Shown here: piece after piece, positions 1 to 9,580 of the stretch
Layout: every line of letters begins with the position of its first letter
How positions within the stretch are numbered: the first letter of the stretch is position 1
Assembly (NCBI GenBank): GCA_963921825.1
Contig: OY997594.1
Coordinates: forward strand, 2,857,001 to 2,921,000
DNA length: 64,000 nucleotides
Source of the DNA: Erodium maritimum
Lineage: Eukaryota > Streptophyta > Magnoliopsida > Geraniales > Geraniaceae
Direction of reading: 5' to 3'
Program-made: the position numbers and the translations under genes
Notes under the pieces: model-generated
What the model was told of the DNA's origin: nothing
Database searches by the model: none
Seen by the model: the letters and a program-made list of their open reading frames with translations, nothing else

Positions 1-755
1 TCAGACTAGCCATAGTTCTTGTTTTTTCCTCTCTTGAATTACATGGACAAAACAGCTGATCACGAGTACAACAAGCGTATCAGTATAGAATAGTAAAGGG
101 AAAACGTTATTCACATACCTACTCTGACCTTTCGCTATAAAATAAAACTCTAAATTTGAGGGGTTATCAGTAACACACCGTCACATTTTGTTGTTAATCA
201 AAAGTACGCGGATTTACACAGAAAAAGGTCAAGGTTTTATTCATGGAGACATGGACACACTGTCACTGTTCTCATTTATCAGTGTTTTTTTTGGGGGGGA
301 AATGACTCAAATCCGGGTGTTTTCAATGATAAACGAAAGGTAACCCTATGATAACAAGCATTATCAAATCCGTTACAAACCTCAAATAGAAGAACTCCCA
401 ACCGATAAATGTCTGAAGCACTCGAACTCGAAGATCCTGCACCCTCTTCAGGACTAGAGTACCAATTGGTCTCCATAAGCAACATCTGTTTCACTAACGG
501 TTGCCTCTTAACCTCCATGGATTGGCTGGTTGATCCATCGACGAAGGAGAGACCATGGTAAGAGGACATGAGGAAGCGCGAAGGCCTCACATTTTGAACA
601 AGAAGGCCTTGTGAATGAGCTACATGAACTATCTCCACTATTTGCCTAAATATGTGTATACACTCACAGGCATCGATAGACCGTTCGGGTTTGTCCAACC
701 ACTGTCTCAAGCTAACCTCACCCATTACAATGGCTGCCCCATCCTCACCTTCCAT
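1..755 (-). CDS. SPA: SPA3/SPA4-like suppressor of phyA-105 protein, 5' part only
   Basis: The first two coding exons on the minus strand are 381..755 and 1..55; the gene continues beyond the left edge. Exon 1 encodes 125 aa with GEVSLRQWLDKPERS, HIFRQIVEIV, HSQGLLVQNVRPS and SDIYRLGVLLFE, the degenerate kinase-like N-terminus of SPA proteins. Exon 1 ends GAG before GTTTGT. Exon 2 opens after ATCAG with LFCPCNSREEK, as expected for this family. The phase at the junction is 0. SPA proteins combine this domain with a coiled coil and WD40 repeats and act with COP1 as a CUL4 E3 ligase that degrades light-signalling factors; those later parts are outside the window. The ATG at 755 is preferred over an upstream ATG at 791 because TTCTTCGTGCAG just before it looks like a 5' UTR intron acceptor. 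Which SPA paralogue it is remains uncertain. Confidence 0.9.
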
Positions 756-1560
756 GTTATCCCCATATAGCTGCACGAAGAAGGCCAGCACAAATGCATC
801 CGAGAAATGGAGAAACTCTCAAACTTATACAGCACTCCGTTGCTCTCATCACCACCTAAATTTTGAATCAATAACTCATTTCAGAACCCAACTCCTAAAA
901 ATCAAAGGACTCCAACCCAGAACATGAAAATTTCAGCACAGAATACATAAAAATGATTGCTCTGCTGGTAAAGTTCCCAACTTTACACAGAAATCCAAAC
1001 TTCACAGTGAAAATATCATAGAACCAACTCGATTAAAAGCATACCCGTGGGGAATCAGGCTCTAATGTCATATTAGAGAACCAACTCAGCTAAAAACTTA
1101 ATCTGATCCGATTATAGTTTTATATTCTAATCGAAATCATTTGCTAAACAAAACCTAGACCCAAAAGACCAAACTTTACAATAAAGTATATCCGTGAGGA
1201 ACCAGAATCTGATATCATACTAGAGAACAAACTCAAACTGATAATTGAAAACCCCATTATAACTTTATATTCTAAAAGGAATGACTGTCCAAACAAAACC
1301 CAGACCCAAAATAACAAACTTTACAATAAAGTTCCCAACTTTATACCCAGGAACCCAAACAAAGAACCAAACTTTACAATTTTTACCACAACCCAACAAA
1401 GAAGCACAACCTAGAACAAAAACCCATGAAAATGAAAAAGCTATACATCCCAATATATGTGTGTAGAGAGAGATAGAGAGAGAGGAAGTACCAATTTGGC
1501 CATGGAAGATATTTGGAGCTCAGAGCTGCCCTAACCAGACAACAGGAAGATCACAGTAGC
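756..1560 (-). promoter_or_regulatory. SPA 5' leader region with probable 5' UTR intron
   Basis: No coding exon is seen here. An acceptor-like polypyrimidine-CAG lies at about 771-780 (minus strand). A possible donor (TTG before GTACTTCC) lies near 1490, beside a GA-rich stretch at 1463-1485 that is typical of plant leaders. A leader intron of about 0.7 kb is inferred. Within it a sequence of the type TATTAGAGAACCAACTC occurs at about 1072-1088 and again, diverged, at about 1218-1234; a related block occurs at 24593-24715, so it is dispersed-repeat DNA. Confidence 0.4.
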
Positions 1561-3558
1561 ACCTTAAATTAATAACACTCCACGAAGAAGCTTCACAGCC
1601 TCATAAAAGATCCAAACTATTTATTTTCTCCTCAAAAAACCCAACAACATACATTTTAACAAAAACCCACAAAAAAAGTGGTACAAAAATATTAATTTTT
1701 GGGCCCCAAAGTTTGTAATTTTATGTTGGGTCAATCAGAAACTTCTTTTTTAAGGGCTCGAGGCCACTTGTTATGGTAAGCTCTGGGTTGTCTTCCCCGA
1801 TTTGTTCATGGTAGCTACGTGGCCCATCCATGGCCTCTTATACAGACAAGACCAGACTTATGTTCATAGAGAAAAATATCTGGTTCCATAGTTAGAAAGG
1901 TTTCTTAATTTAGTTGTTTGTTTTCACATGTGGCAATGTTTGACTTTGTAGCTCACTCCATTGTTGAGGTTCGGTTCCTTGAGAGGTCTGGAGAGTTTGG
2001 AGCCGTTGAAGGTGAGATCAGAGGCATGTGAAGGTGTGGAGAATCAGAAAGGGAATGGTTTTGGGTAAGTGGAGGTTGTACATTGTTCATGGAGAGTTGT
2101 GGAGTTTCTTCTGCTCAGGGGGTCAAAAACATAGGGGGGTAATTTGCCAAATAGTTTTTTTGAGAAAAAAAATCTAAGAACAAACGGTTATTTGACTATT
2201 GAACTCAAGAATTAAATTATAGACTTGTTAGTCGATCAATTTGATACTATACATTTAAGGTAATTACGTAAACTAACATTTTTCGTTAGAAACGACAGAA
2301 AACGTTAGAAATAACTCTAAAACTAACGTTAGAAATAACTTAGGGTAATTTTTTGAGTTTTTCCTAACGTTTTCTGTCACTTCTAACAGAAAATATTAGT
2401 TTGCGTAATTGCCTTAAGTTTACAGTGTCGAATTGATCGACTAATAAGACTATAGTTAGTGTTTGAGCGGTACATGTTTTTAATAGTTAGTTCTTGGTGT
2501 TATCCCTTCTTTTGAAATCATATTGCAGTCTTCGACTCTCAATTTTGTTTATCTTCGAAGTTACGAGTTCATTCTTAATGAGCTTCCTAGGTTGGGAGCA
2601 TGTCACATCTGGTTGAGTATTTTCATTCACTAAAAGTAAAATTGAATAGTAGCTCAAAGTAGGTATACCTGATTGGTATTTTTATTCATTTGTCGTCCCG
2701 GCTCGTCTAGGATTGCAATCTTCAGTTATGATCTTGCCCACCACATTTTCCCCCCTCACCTAATCCAAAAAAGAGGAACTTGGAATGTTCTCCCTCGAAT
2801 GGGAGGCGACCCGAAAACAGCCTACAACTTCTTCGGGAGAGTTAGCACTGATAGACAGCCTTTGACCATGAATGGAGGACTCAAGAATGCTCCCTCCTAA
2901 AAGAAATTTGGTCCCGTTGAAACGGACACGAGGTTTGCCAAACAGCATTGTTGGTCATCATGAAGCCTCTAAGGTACCATGAGGTGTCCTAGAGGAGTCA
3001 CTCCCCAGCCTGCAGAAAACGTTTTCTACCTGTTCTTTAGCCTTCTATTTTTCCTGGTATACTCCTTGAACGACTTGTCAAGACAAAACAGATCTGTTCA
3101 AATCGAGACGGGAACAATCTTATAGAACTCTTGCATCGCTCATCGTCTGAGTAAGGAACCACCCCTATAGCTTCCCCGGTTAATATCGGGTATTCAATTA
3201 TAAGACTAGTGTTCCAGCTGTCGTCAGAATTTTATCCCGTTTTTTTCCCACTATTCCTACTCCTATACGATCGTTAAGATCTTTCTGCTTTCAAATCAAT
3301 AAACTATCATATCATATGCTAAAACGAAAAACAATGGGATCAAAATCTTCCAATATTCACATCTCTATCAATCTCAGTCAAGTTGATTTGTTTCATTAAA
3401 TTGGAGTATTTTATCATCCTAAAATAAAGTAGAACACGATCAAAGTATTCGAGATCGAAGAAGACTGCACATTTCCAATATCATACAGAAAAATTACATT
3501 TCTGACATTGTCACTTTGGAGCTCAAGTTCGTCTCTCACTCTCCACTGCGAATCAAAA
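1561..3558. other. Divergent intergenic region between SPA and KDSB
   Basis: No gene is recognised. It holds the shared upstream region of two divergently transcribed genes, the foldback element at 2196-2470, and an open stretch at 2673-2900 (75 aa) that resembles no family I know. The KDSB promoter should lie within the last few hundred bases, but no convincing TATA box stands out. Confidence 0.4.
2196..2470. repeat. Foldback MITE-like element
   Basis: The two halves are inverted complements: TTAGTCGATCAATTTGA with TTTAAGGTAATTACG on the left matches CGTAATTGCCTTAAG with TCGAATTGATCGACTAA on the right. The centre is a series of TAACGTTAGAAA / TTTCTAACG repeats. It is non-coding and would fold into a hairpin about 275 nt long. 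No clean target-site duplication was identified. Confidence 0.65.
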
Positions 3559-6500
3559 ATGAAACCAATCCCACTCGACGACTCTTCTTCATCATCTGGG
3601 TCCTCTTCCTCCGGCAAGTCGTGGATCGTGCACGGGCTCCTCGCCGGCGCCGCAATCGCGGTGGCCGCCGGAACTCGCGCCTATTGGGGACCCAGAAGAT
3701 TCCGGAGCCGGGTCGTCGGCATCATACCCGCCCGTTACGCGTCGTCGCGGTTCGAGGGCAAGCCTCTGGTTCAGATCCTGGGAAAGCCTATGATCCAGGT
3801 ACCCATTTGCTTAATTTGATCTGGGTTTCGTCTGTGCTTGAGATTGAGTGGGTTTTGTAGCTTTGTTTTGAGTTGTTGGGTCACATCAAGTTTTGAACTT
3901 TGTAGCTGCTCATAGTGCACACAACCTGTTTGTTATTAGATCTGAATGAGCTTGTGAAATGAAATTGTTGGGTCACAATTACTCTCCAGCTACTACCATT
4001 TTTGTTAGCTTCACCATTGATGTAAATCACCATGTTGAAATGGGGGAAAAGAAGAACACTGTGAAAGTATGCCTGATTCTGTCAAATGTTATGTGATTGC
4101 TAGTTTGGATGATCTGTTTTGATGGACTGCCATGTTAGATCAGTGGTGGTTGACTGTTGTGTGAACATTTTCTTTCACAGTCTATGTAAAAATGATGAAG
4201 TTAGAGATCTAATAACGATAAGTTGCAACTAGAAATTTATGGGCAGCATATTACAGTATCATTGATCTGTTTTGGGTATGTGTTTAGGCTGTGGATGAAG
4301 TATCCTTTTCACTGTGGGATCTTGAGAGAAGAACAATATAGGATTTCTAAAATTCTGAAAAGAATGGCAAATAGAGAAGTCCGAGTAGGAGGACTGATTT
4401 CCAAATGAAAAGACTACGGTTTTCCTGAATTTCAAAACATAATTACTAAGCCTCTATCTTGCTAGTGACCTCTCTTAGAGCATCTCCAATGGTATTAGCC
4501 CAGTATAGGCTAATAGCCCAGGTGAATAGTGATTTCAGAGGAGAGAGAAACTGAAAAGGTTGGGCTAATTGTCTCGTAGTAGGATTAGTCCAATTTGGGT
4601 TAATAGAAACTCTCTCACAAATAGTATTAGTCCAAACTGGGCTAATAGGCCCGATGAATAGTGATTTTGGGTGTATTATTTGGATTCGCCCAAGCGATGA
4701 ATCCTTCGTCCAGGCTATTTTGCCGGGACAATTTGCCCTGACACCGACAATTCGCCATCTGTTGGAGATGGTCTTACCAAGTTCTTGCACAAGAAAGTAA
4801 ACAAGATAAATCACATATCCTAAGTAAGACGGTTTGATTTTCTTGTTTTCATACTCTGGTGAGGAAAACAAAGAACGGTTGGTTTCTCTCATTTGAAGTT
4901 CCTTGGTAATTTTCCACTTCTTTTATTCTAGGCTTCGGGAACATTCTTATGGAATTAATGTAGTAATTATAACAATTATCTTTACTATTTAGAGGCTCTT
5001 ATGTTATAGTCTCACTTATTTGGTTGATCTGCAACAGAGAACATGGGAGAGGGCAAAGCTGGCAACTACATTGGATCAAGTTGGTATACCTGTTTACTTG
5101 TGCCTATTGTGTTTTAAAAATGGTGTGATGCTAAGATTCTCCTTATAGTGTAAGACATTCAGGGATATACATATACCCTTAAAGCTGACGATGGTCTTGA
5201 GTAGTTTCATATTCAGATGCTGCTGCAAATTGTATAAAAAACGATGCTTTCATTGAGTCAAATTTGTTATGTTGTGACACATTTAAATGGTAGTTCTGAT
5301 GCCACTCCAAATATAAATTTTGATTTTAGATGTCAAACAAGCTCCACTTGCTCATATGCTCTCATTTGTTGTGGTGATATATTTCGTTATGGAGGGCATC
5401 TAGTTTTGCTGTGTATGATCACATTGCCACACTATCACGAGATAATTGCAAAAAAGTACCCCGAGGTATTCACTTTTTGCAAGTTGTAGCCCTCTTCTCT
5501 GATAGTTGCATAAATGTGCCCTGAACTTTCCTTTTTGTTGCACTTTGTGTAAATCTGTTTCAAAATAACAATTTTACCCTTTAAAAATAATAAGTAAAAA
5601 ACCCAGTATTTTCATCTCCCTTAATTTTCTTCCTCTTTGTATGTCGAAAGAGGAAGAAAAGAAAATTAAGAAAGGTGAAAGTTATGGATTTTTTGTTTTT
5701 TACTTACTATTTTTTGTATTTAAATTTCAATAATAAAATCATCATTTTGAAAGAAATTTACACAAAGTGCAACAAAAAGGAAAGCTCAGGGTATGTTTCT
5801 GCCATTATCAAAGCTGAGTGCTACAAATTGCAAAAAGTGAATCCCTCAGGGTACTTTATTGCAATTATCTCTACTATCATCTAACTGTAGCCAACATTAT
5901 GAGCTTAATATGGTAGGGTTTCATCTTATTTAGAAGTGATGCTTTCTAAATTTCAGTTCAACTGTACGACATTGTTCGGGATTTGCATCTACACATTAGC
6001 ATACATACACTTGCATTGCATGATTTTTGTTTCTGCATAGTATCCATAGAATATGTGGCCTACAATTCTCGCTCTTTCTGATTTCTCACATGTCTCTGTC
6101 CAAGTGTAGTTGTGGCAACAGATGATGAACGAATCGCAGAATGTTGTAGAGGATTTGGTGCTGTTGTGATAATGACATCAGAATCTTGTCAAAATGGTAG
6201 GAGTCTTGGTTGTCCGGTGCTTATGAAATTACTTACTACAATAAGATTTTAGAAATAATTGCAAAAAAGCACCCTGATGTATTCACTTTTTGCAACTCGT
6301 AGCCCTCTTCTTTGGTGATTGCAAAAAAGTACCTGAACTTGTCTTTTTATATAAAAATGATGATTTTACCCAATTTAAATTTTAAAAATAATGAAGTTAA
6401 AAAACAATAAATCCAATTTTCATATTCCTTAATTTTCTTCCTCTTTGTACCGTACAAACTACAAAGAGTAAGAAATTTGGGGGATATGAAAATTTGGACT

Positions 6501-9150
6501 TTTTGTTTTTACACTTCCAAGGGAAAAATCGTCTGTTTAAAACATAATGATAAAAAGTGCAACAAAAAGACAAGTTCGTGACATATTTTTGCAATTACCA
6601 GATAAGAAGGCTACAAGTTGCTAAAAGTGAATGCCTCAGGGTACTTTTTGCAATTATCCTAATATCATATGCTGATGTTTATTTTCTTCTGTTAATTGAC
6701 AGGTACTGAGCGATGCAATGAAGCACTTCAAAAACTTGAGAAAAAATATGATATTGTTGTTAATATTCAAGGGGATGAACCCATAATTGAGCCTGAGATT
6801 ATAGATGGGATTGTCAGAGCTCTTCAGGTAAAAAAAATTCTCTTGCAATGCATGTAATAAAAGCAAAAAAGTTTTAAGGAACATTTACATGATATATTCT
6901 AGGGATACCCTGGGCCTGAGGTATTCACTTTTTGCAAATTGTGGCCCTCTTTTTTGATAATTGCAAAAACGTGCCCTGAACTTGTCTCTTTGCTGCTGCT
7001 GCACTCAGTGTATGTTTGTTTCAAAAGTACGATTTTACGCTTGAAATTCTAAGTTTTAAAAATAATAAATAAAAGACTAAAAATTCCTGAATGTCAACCT
7101 GTATTTATTTTGTTCTTCTTTAGACATATAGAAGAGAAAGAGAATACACAGAGATGAAAATTCTGTTTTTGTTTTTCACATATTATTTTTGAAAGGGTGA
7201 AATAGTTATTTTGAAACAAATTGACATAGAATGCAACAAAAAGGCAAGTTCAGGGCAGTTTTTTTGCAATTATCAAATAAGAGGGCTACAACTTGCAGAA
7301 AGTGAATACCTCAGGTACTTTTTTGCAATTATACATGTATTCAATCCACTTAAATCTTGAACTGAAATAGACCTAGTGTAATGGCAATGCTTATCATAGT
7401 GTGCCTGTTGGTAAAATGATTATTTTCTTCTTCTTACAGACAGCTCCAGATGCTGTGTTTAGCACTGCTGTCACATCCCTAAAACCCGAAGATGCCTTTG
7501 ATCCAAATAGAGTGAAATGTGTTGTGGACAATCGTGGTTATGCTATTTATTTTTCACGTGGGCTTATGCCATATAATAAGTGAGTTCATGTTTCTTTCTT
7601 TTTTAACCCTTCCATTCAATTGTGTTCATCGTTCTTTTCCAGAAGTTACTTTAAAGGATAGTTGCAAAAAATTACACTGAGGTATTCACTTTTTGCAACT
7701 TGTATCCATCTTCTTCGATAATTGCAAAAAAGTACCCTGAACTTGTTTTGTTGTTGCACTTTGTATAGATTTGTTTCAAAATGACGATTTTACCTTTGGA
7801 GATTTAAATTTTAGAAATAGTAATTAAAGAACAAAAATTTTAAATTTTCATATCCTCTACATTTCTTACTCTTTGTACGGTACAAAGAGGGAGAAAATGA
7901 AGAGATATGAAATCTTGGATTTTTTGTTTTTTACTTCTTATTTTTGTATATATTGCAACAAAAAGACCAGTCCGTGGTACTTTTTTGCAATTATCAAAGA
8001 GGGCTACCAGTTGCAAAAAATGAATTCAAACTTTCCGTATATGCTTCATTTAGGCTTGATGGATTTGCCACTGACTTGATGCAGATCTGGGAAGATCAAT
8101 CCAAACTTTCCGTATATGCTTCATTTAGGCATTCAGGTATCGAATTGAGATTGAAAGAAAAACATGAGGGCAATGGAACCATGTTTGTATCATTGTATGT
8201 TGCATTATTTTACTATCAGATATCGACTCATGGTCTTGTTTTTCGTATGTCTGGTCAGAGCTATGATTCTAAGTTTCTGAACATATACCCGAAGCTTCAA
8301 CCTACTCCATTGCAACTCGAAGAGGACCTGGAGCAGCTTAAAGTCCTTGAGAATGGCTATAAGATGAAGGTATGAACTACATTCTTCAACCATTAGTTGT
8401 TCATCGCACCAAGTAATATAATGGGATAATTACGAAGAAAAAAAGTACACTGATGTATTCACTTTTTGCAAATTGTAGCTCTATTCTTTGATAATCGCCA
8501 AAAAAAAAGTTCCCTGAGCTTTCCTTTTTGTTACCGTTTGTGTAAATTTGTTTCAAAATGATGATTTTACCCTTGAAATTTCAAATTCAAAAAATAATGA
8601 GTAAAAAACCAAAAAAATCCACCTCTCGTACTTTTCTTCCACTTTGGACGTAAAAAGGGGAAGAAATAAAGAGGAATGAAATTTTTGGATTTCTTGTTTT
8701 CATGTATTGTTTTTGAAAGGGTAAAATCATCGCTTAAAGCAAATGTACACGAGGTATACTACGAAGAATGGCATAGATAGGTAGGAAATACCATTCCGGA
8801 TTTGAATTGCCGAAACATGGTGAACACATCACTTTTGTTTTTGGGAGGAAGGCAAGGTCACATGCATTTTTTGCAATTATCAAAGAACATGTCTACAACT
8901 TGCAAAAGGTGAAATACCTCAGGGTACTTTTTTGCAATTATCCCTAATATAACTCCATGTATTGCAAAAGCAATCTTAAAACTGTCATGCATTTCCAAAG
9001 TTGTTATTATTGCCCATTAGAAGCTGAAGACATATATATGCATATATGATCTTGCAGGTGATAAAGGTTGATCATGAGGCTCATGGTGTCGATGTTCCCG
9101 AGGATGTCCAGAAATTGGAAACTCTTATGCGCCAGAGAAACTTGTCTTAG
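3559..9150 (+). CDS. KDSB: 3-deoxy-manno-octulosonate cytidylyltransferase (CMP-KDO synthetase)
   Basis: It activates KDO with CTP to CMP-KDO, the donor for rhamnogalacturonan II side chains in the plant cell wall. Eight exons: 3559..3798, 5038..5083, 6110..6196, 6703..6827, 7440..7579, 8085..8136, 8259..8369, 9058..9150. All are joined by GT-AG sites with consistent phases, giving 297 aa. The nucleotide-binding loop PARYASSRFEGKPL is at residues 57-70, QGDEP at 147-151 (Mg-binding aspartate), and HEAHGVDVPED near the C-terminus. A serine-rich leader and a hydrophobic segment (about residues 22-38) fit the N-terminal anchor of plant KDSB. The ATG at 3559 starts the conserved protein. Introns are large because of repeats: intron 1 has a GAGCATC-type MITE, and introns 2, 3, 4, 5 and 7 each hold one copy of the same foldback family. 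The stop codon overlaps the start of another MITE-like sequence. Confidence 0.95.
4478..4773. mobile_element. PIF/Harbinger-type MITE in KDSB intron 1
   Basis: It begins GAGCATCTCCAATGG and ends with the near complement GTTGGAGATGGTC. It is flanked on both sides by TTA (4475-4477 and 4774-4776), the 3-bp target duplication of PIF/Harbinger elements. It is 296 bp with no coding capacity and contains several CCAATTTGGGCTAATAG-like subrepeats. The same terminus occurs at 34697, 57227 and on the transposase-bearing element at 44095. Confidence 0.8.
5441..5869. mobile_element. Foldback MITE copy A in KDSB intron 2
   Basis: It starts GATAATTGCAAAAAAGTACC and ends with the complement (GTACTTTATTGCAATTATC). 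Both arms carry a second internal copy of the terminal motif, so the whole 0.43-kb element is nearly palindromic, with its centre at the CCTCTTTGTATGTCGAAAGAGG hairpin near 5630-5650. It has no real coding capacity. It is the least damaged copy of the family seen in this gene. Confidence 0.8.
6254..6659. mobile_element. Foldback MITE copy B in KDSB intron 3
   Basis: Same family as copy A. The left end is AATAATTGCAAAAAAGCACC, the right end is GTACTTTTTGCAATTATCC, and the central hairpin lies around CTCTTTGTACCGTACAAA. It is about 0.4 kb and ends roughly 40 bp before exon 4. Confidence 0.8.
6901..7332. mobile_element. Foldback MITE copy C in KDSB intron 4
   Basis: Same family. The left terminus is degraded (AGGGATACCCTGGGCCTGAG); the right arm is intact and ends TTTTTTGCAATTATA. 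It starts about 75 bp after exon 4 and ends about 105 bp before exon 5, so it makes up most of the intron. Confidence 0.75.
7656..8025. mobile_element. Foldback MITE copy D in KDSB intron 5, right end missing
   Basis: Same family. The left terminus GGATAGTTGCAAAAA is present. On the right the element runs as far as GGGCTACCAGTTGCAAAAAA, then breaks off where the other copies continue to the terminal GGTACTTTTTTGCAATTATC. The missing terminus is replaced by a copy of 29 bp of exon 6 (see 8026-8130). Confidence 0.75.
8026..8130 (+). repeat. Duplicated piece of KDSB exon 6 next to the broken MITE
   Basis: Positions 8027-8055 and 8102-8130 are identical over 29 bp (beginning CAAACTTTCCGTATATGC). 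The second copy is inside true exon 6 and encodes FPYMLHLG. The first lies in intron 5 exactly where copy D loses its right end, with no splice acceptor before it. The 46 bp between them holds the genuine end of intron 5 and the start of exon 6. Confidence 0.85.
8423..8944. mobile_element. Foldback MITE copy E in KDSB intron 7 with internal insertion
   Basis: Same family. The left end is near GGGATAATTACGAAGAAA and the right end is GGTACTTTTTTGCAATTATCC. About 100 bp of unrelated sequence (roughly 8750-8850) interrupts the right arm where the other copies read through, so a later insertion or filler repair is likely. Confidence 0.75.
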
Positions 9151-9256
9151 AGCATCTCCAACGATTCACAGGGCGAACGACCACCGGTATGCCATTGCCT
9201 GGGCCCACTCTAGAACCCGGTTTTTTCAAGTGATTCGTCCTGCCTTGCAAGTGCTC
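9150..9256. mobile_element. Possible short MITE starting at the KDSB stop codon
   Basis: TTA at 9147-9149 is followed by GAGCATCTCCAACG, the terminus seen in the MITEs at 4478 and 57227. The probable right end is TTGCAAGTGCTC at 9256, followed by TCA instead of TTA. The termini are only partly complementary, so the right boundary is tentative. It would form the start of the KDSB 3' UTR. Confidence 0.5.
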
Positions 9257-9431
9257 TCAGCATTCATATCAGGAGACTATTATTTTGGAAAATAGTGTTG
9301 ATTAAGATTGTCTCTGGATAGAATATATTTGACATTTGTGATCAAAAAGATTGTCTTTTTTTGTGACAATGATACAAGATATTTTGCTGAAATTCAATGG
9401 TCGAGATTGTTTTACCAAAAAAATAAAGTGA

Positions 9432-9437
9432 CACGTG
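9432..9437. promoter_or_regulatory. G-box upstream of thioredoxin m
   Basis: A perfect CACGTG in the context GACACGTGGCGGG lies 144 bp before the thioredoxin ATG. This is the ACGT-core context bound by bZIP and bHLH factors in light- or ABA-regulated plant promoters. The role is inferred from position and sequence only. Confidence 0.5.
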
Positions 9438-9580
9438 GCGGGAATTGATTCGGTAACCTCAACCCAGGCCCACTCTCATCTTTTTCTCTGTGTACTAAAC
9501 ACCAAACGAGCCCAGCTCAGCCCATCTCTCTCACTCCGATCTCAAAGCTCTATTGGATTCTTCTTCCTCTCTCTCAATCG

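Noticed and set aside
755..791. Upstream ATG at 791 for the SPA gene
   Set aside because: It lies on the other side of a strong acceptor-like TTCTTCGTGCAG, so it is probably in a 5' UTR intron.
2673..3250. Possible LTR or retroelement polyprotein piece between SPA and KDSB
   Set aside because: No gag, protease, integrase or RT motif could be found and no paired terminal repeats; left as unrecognised.
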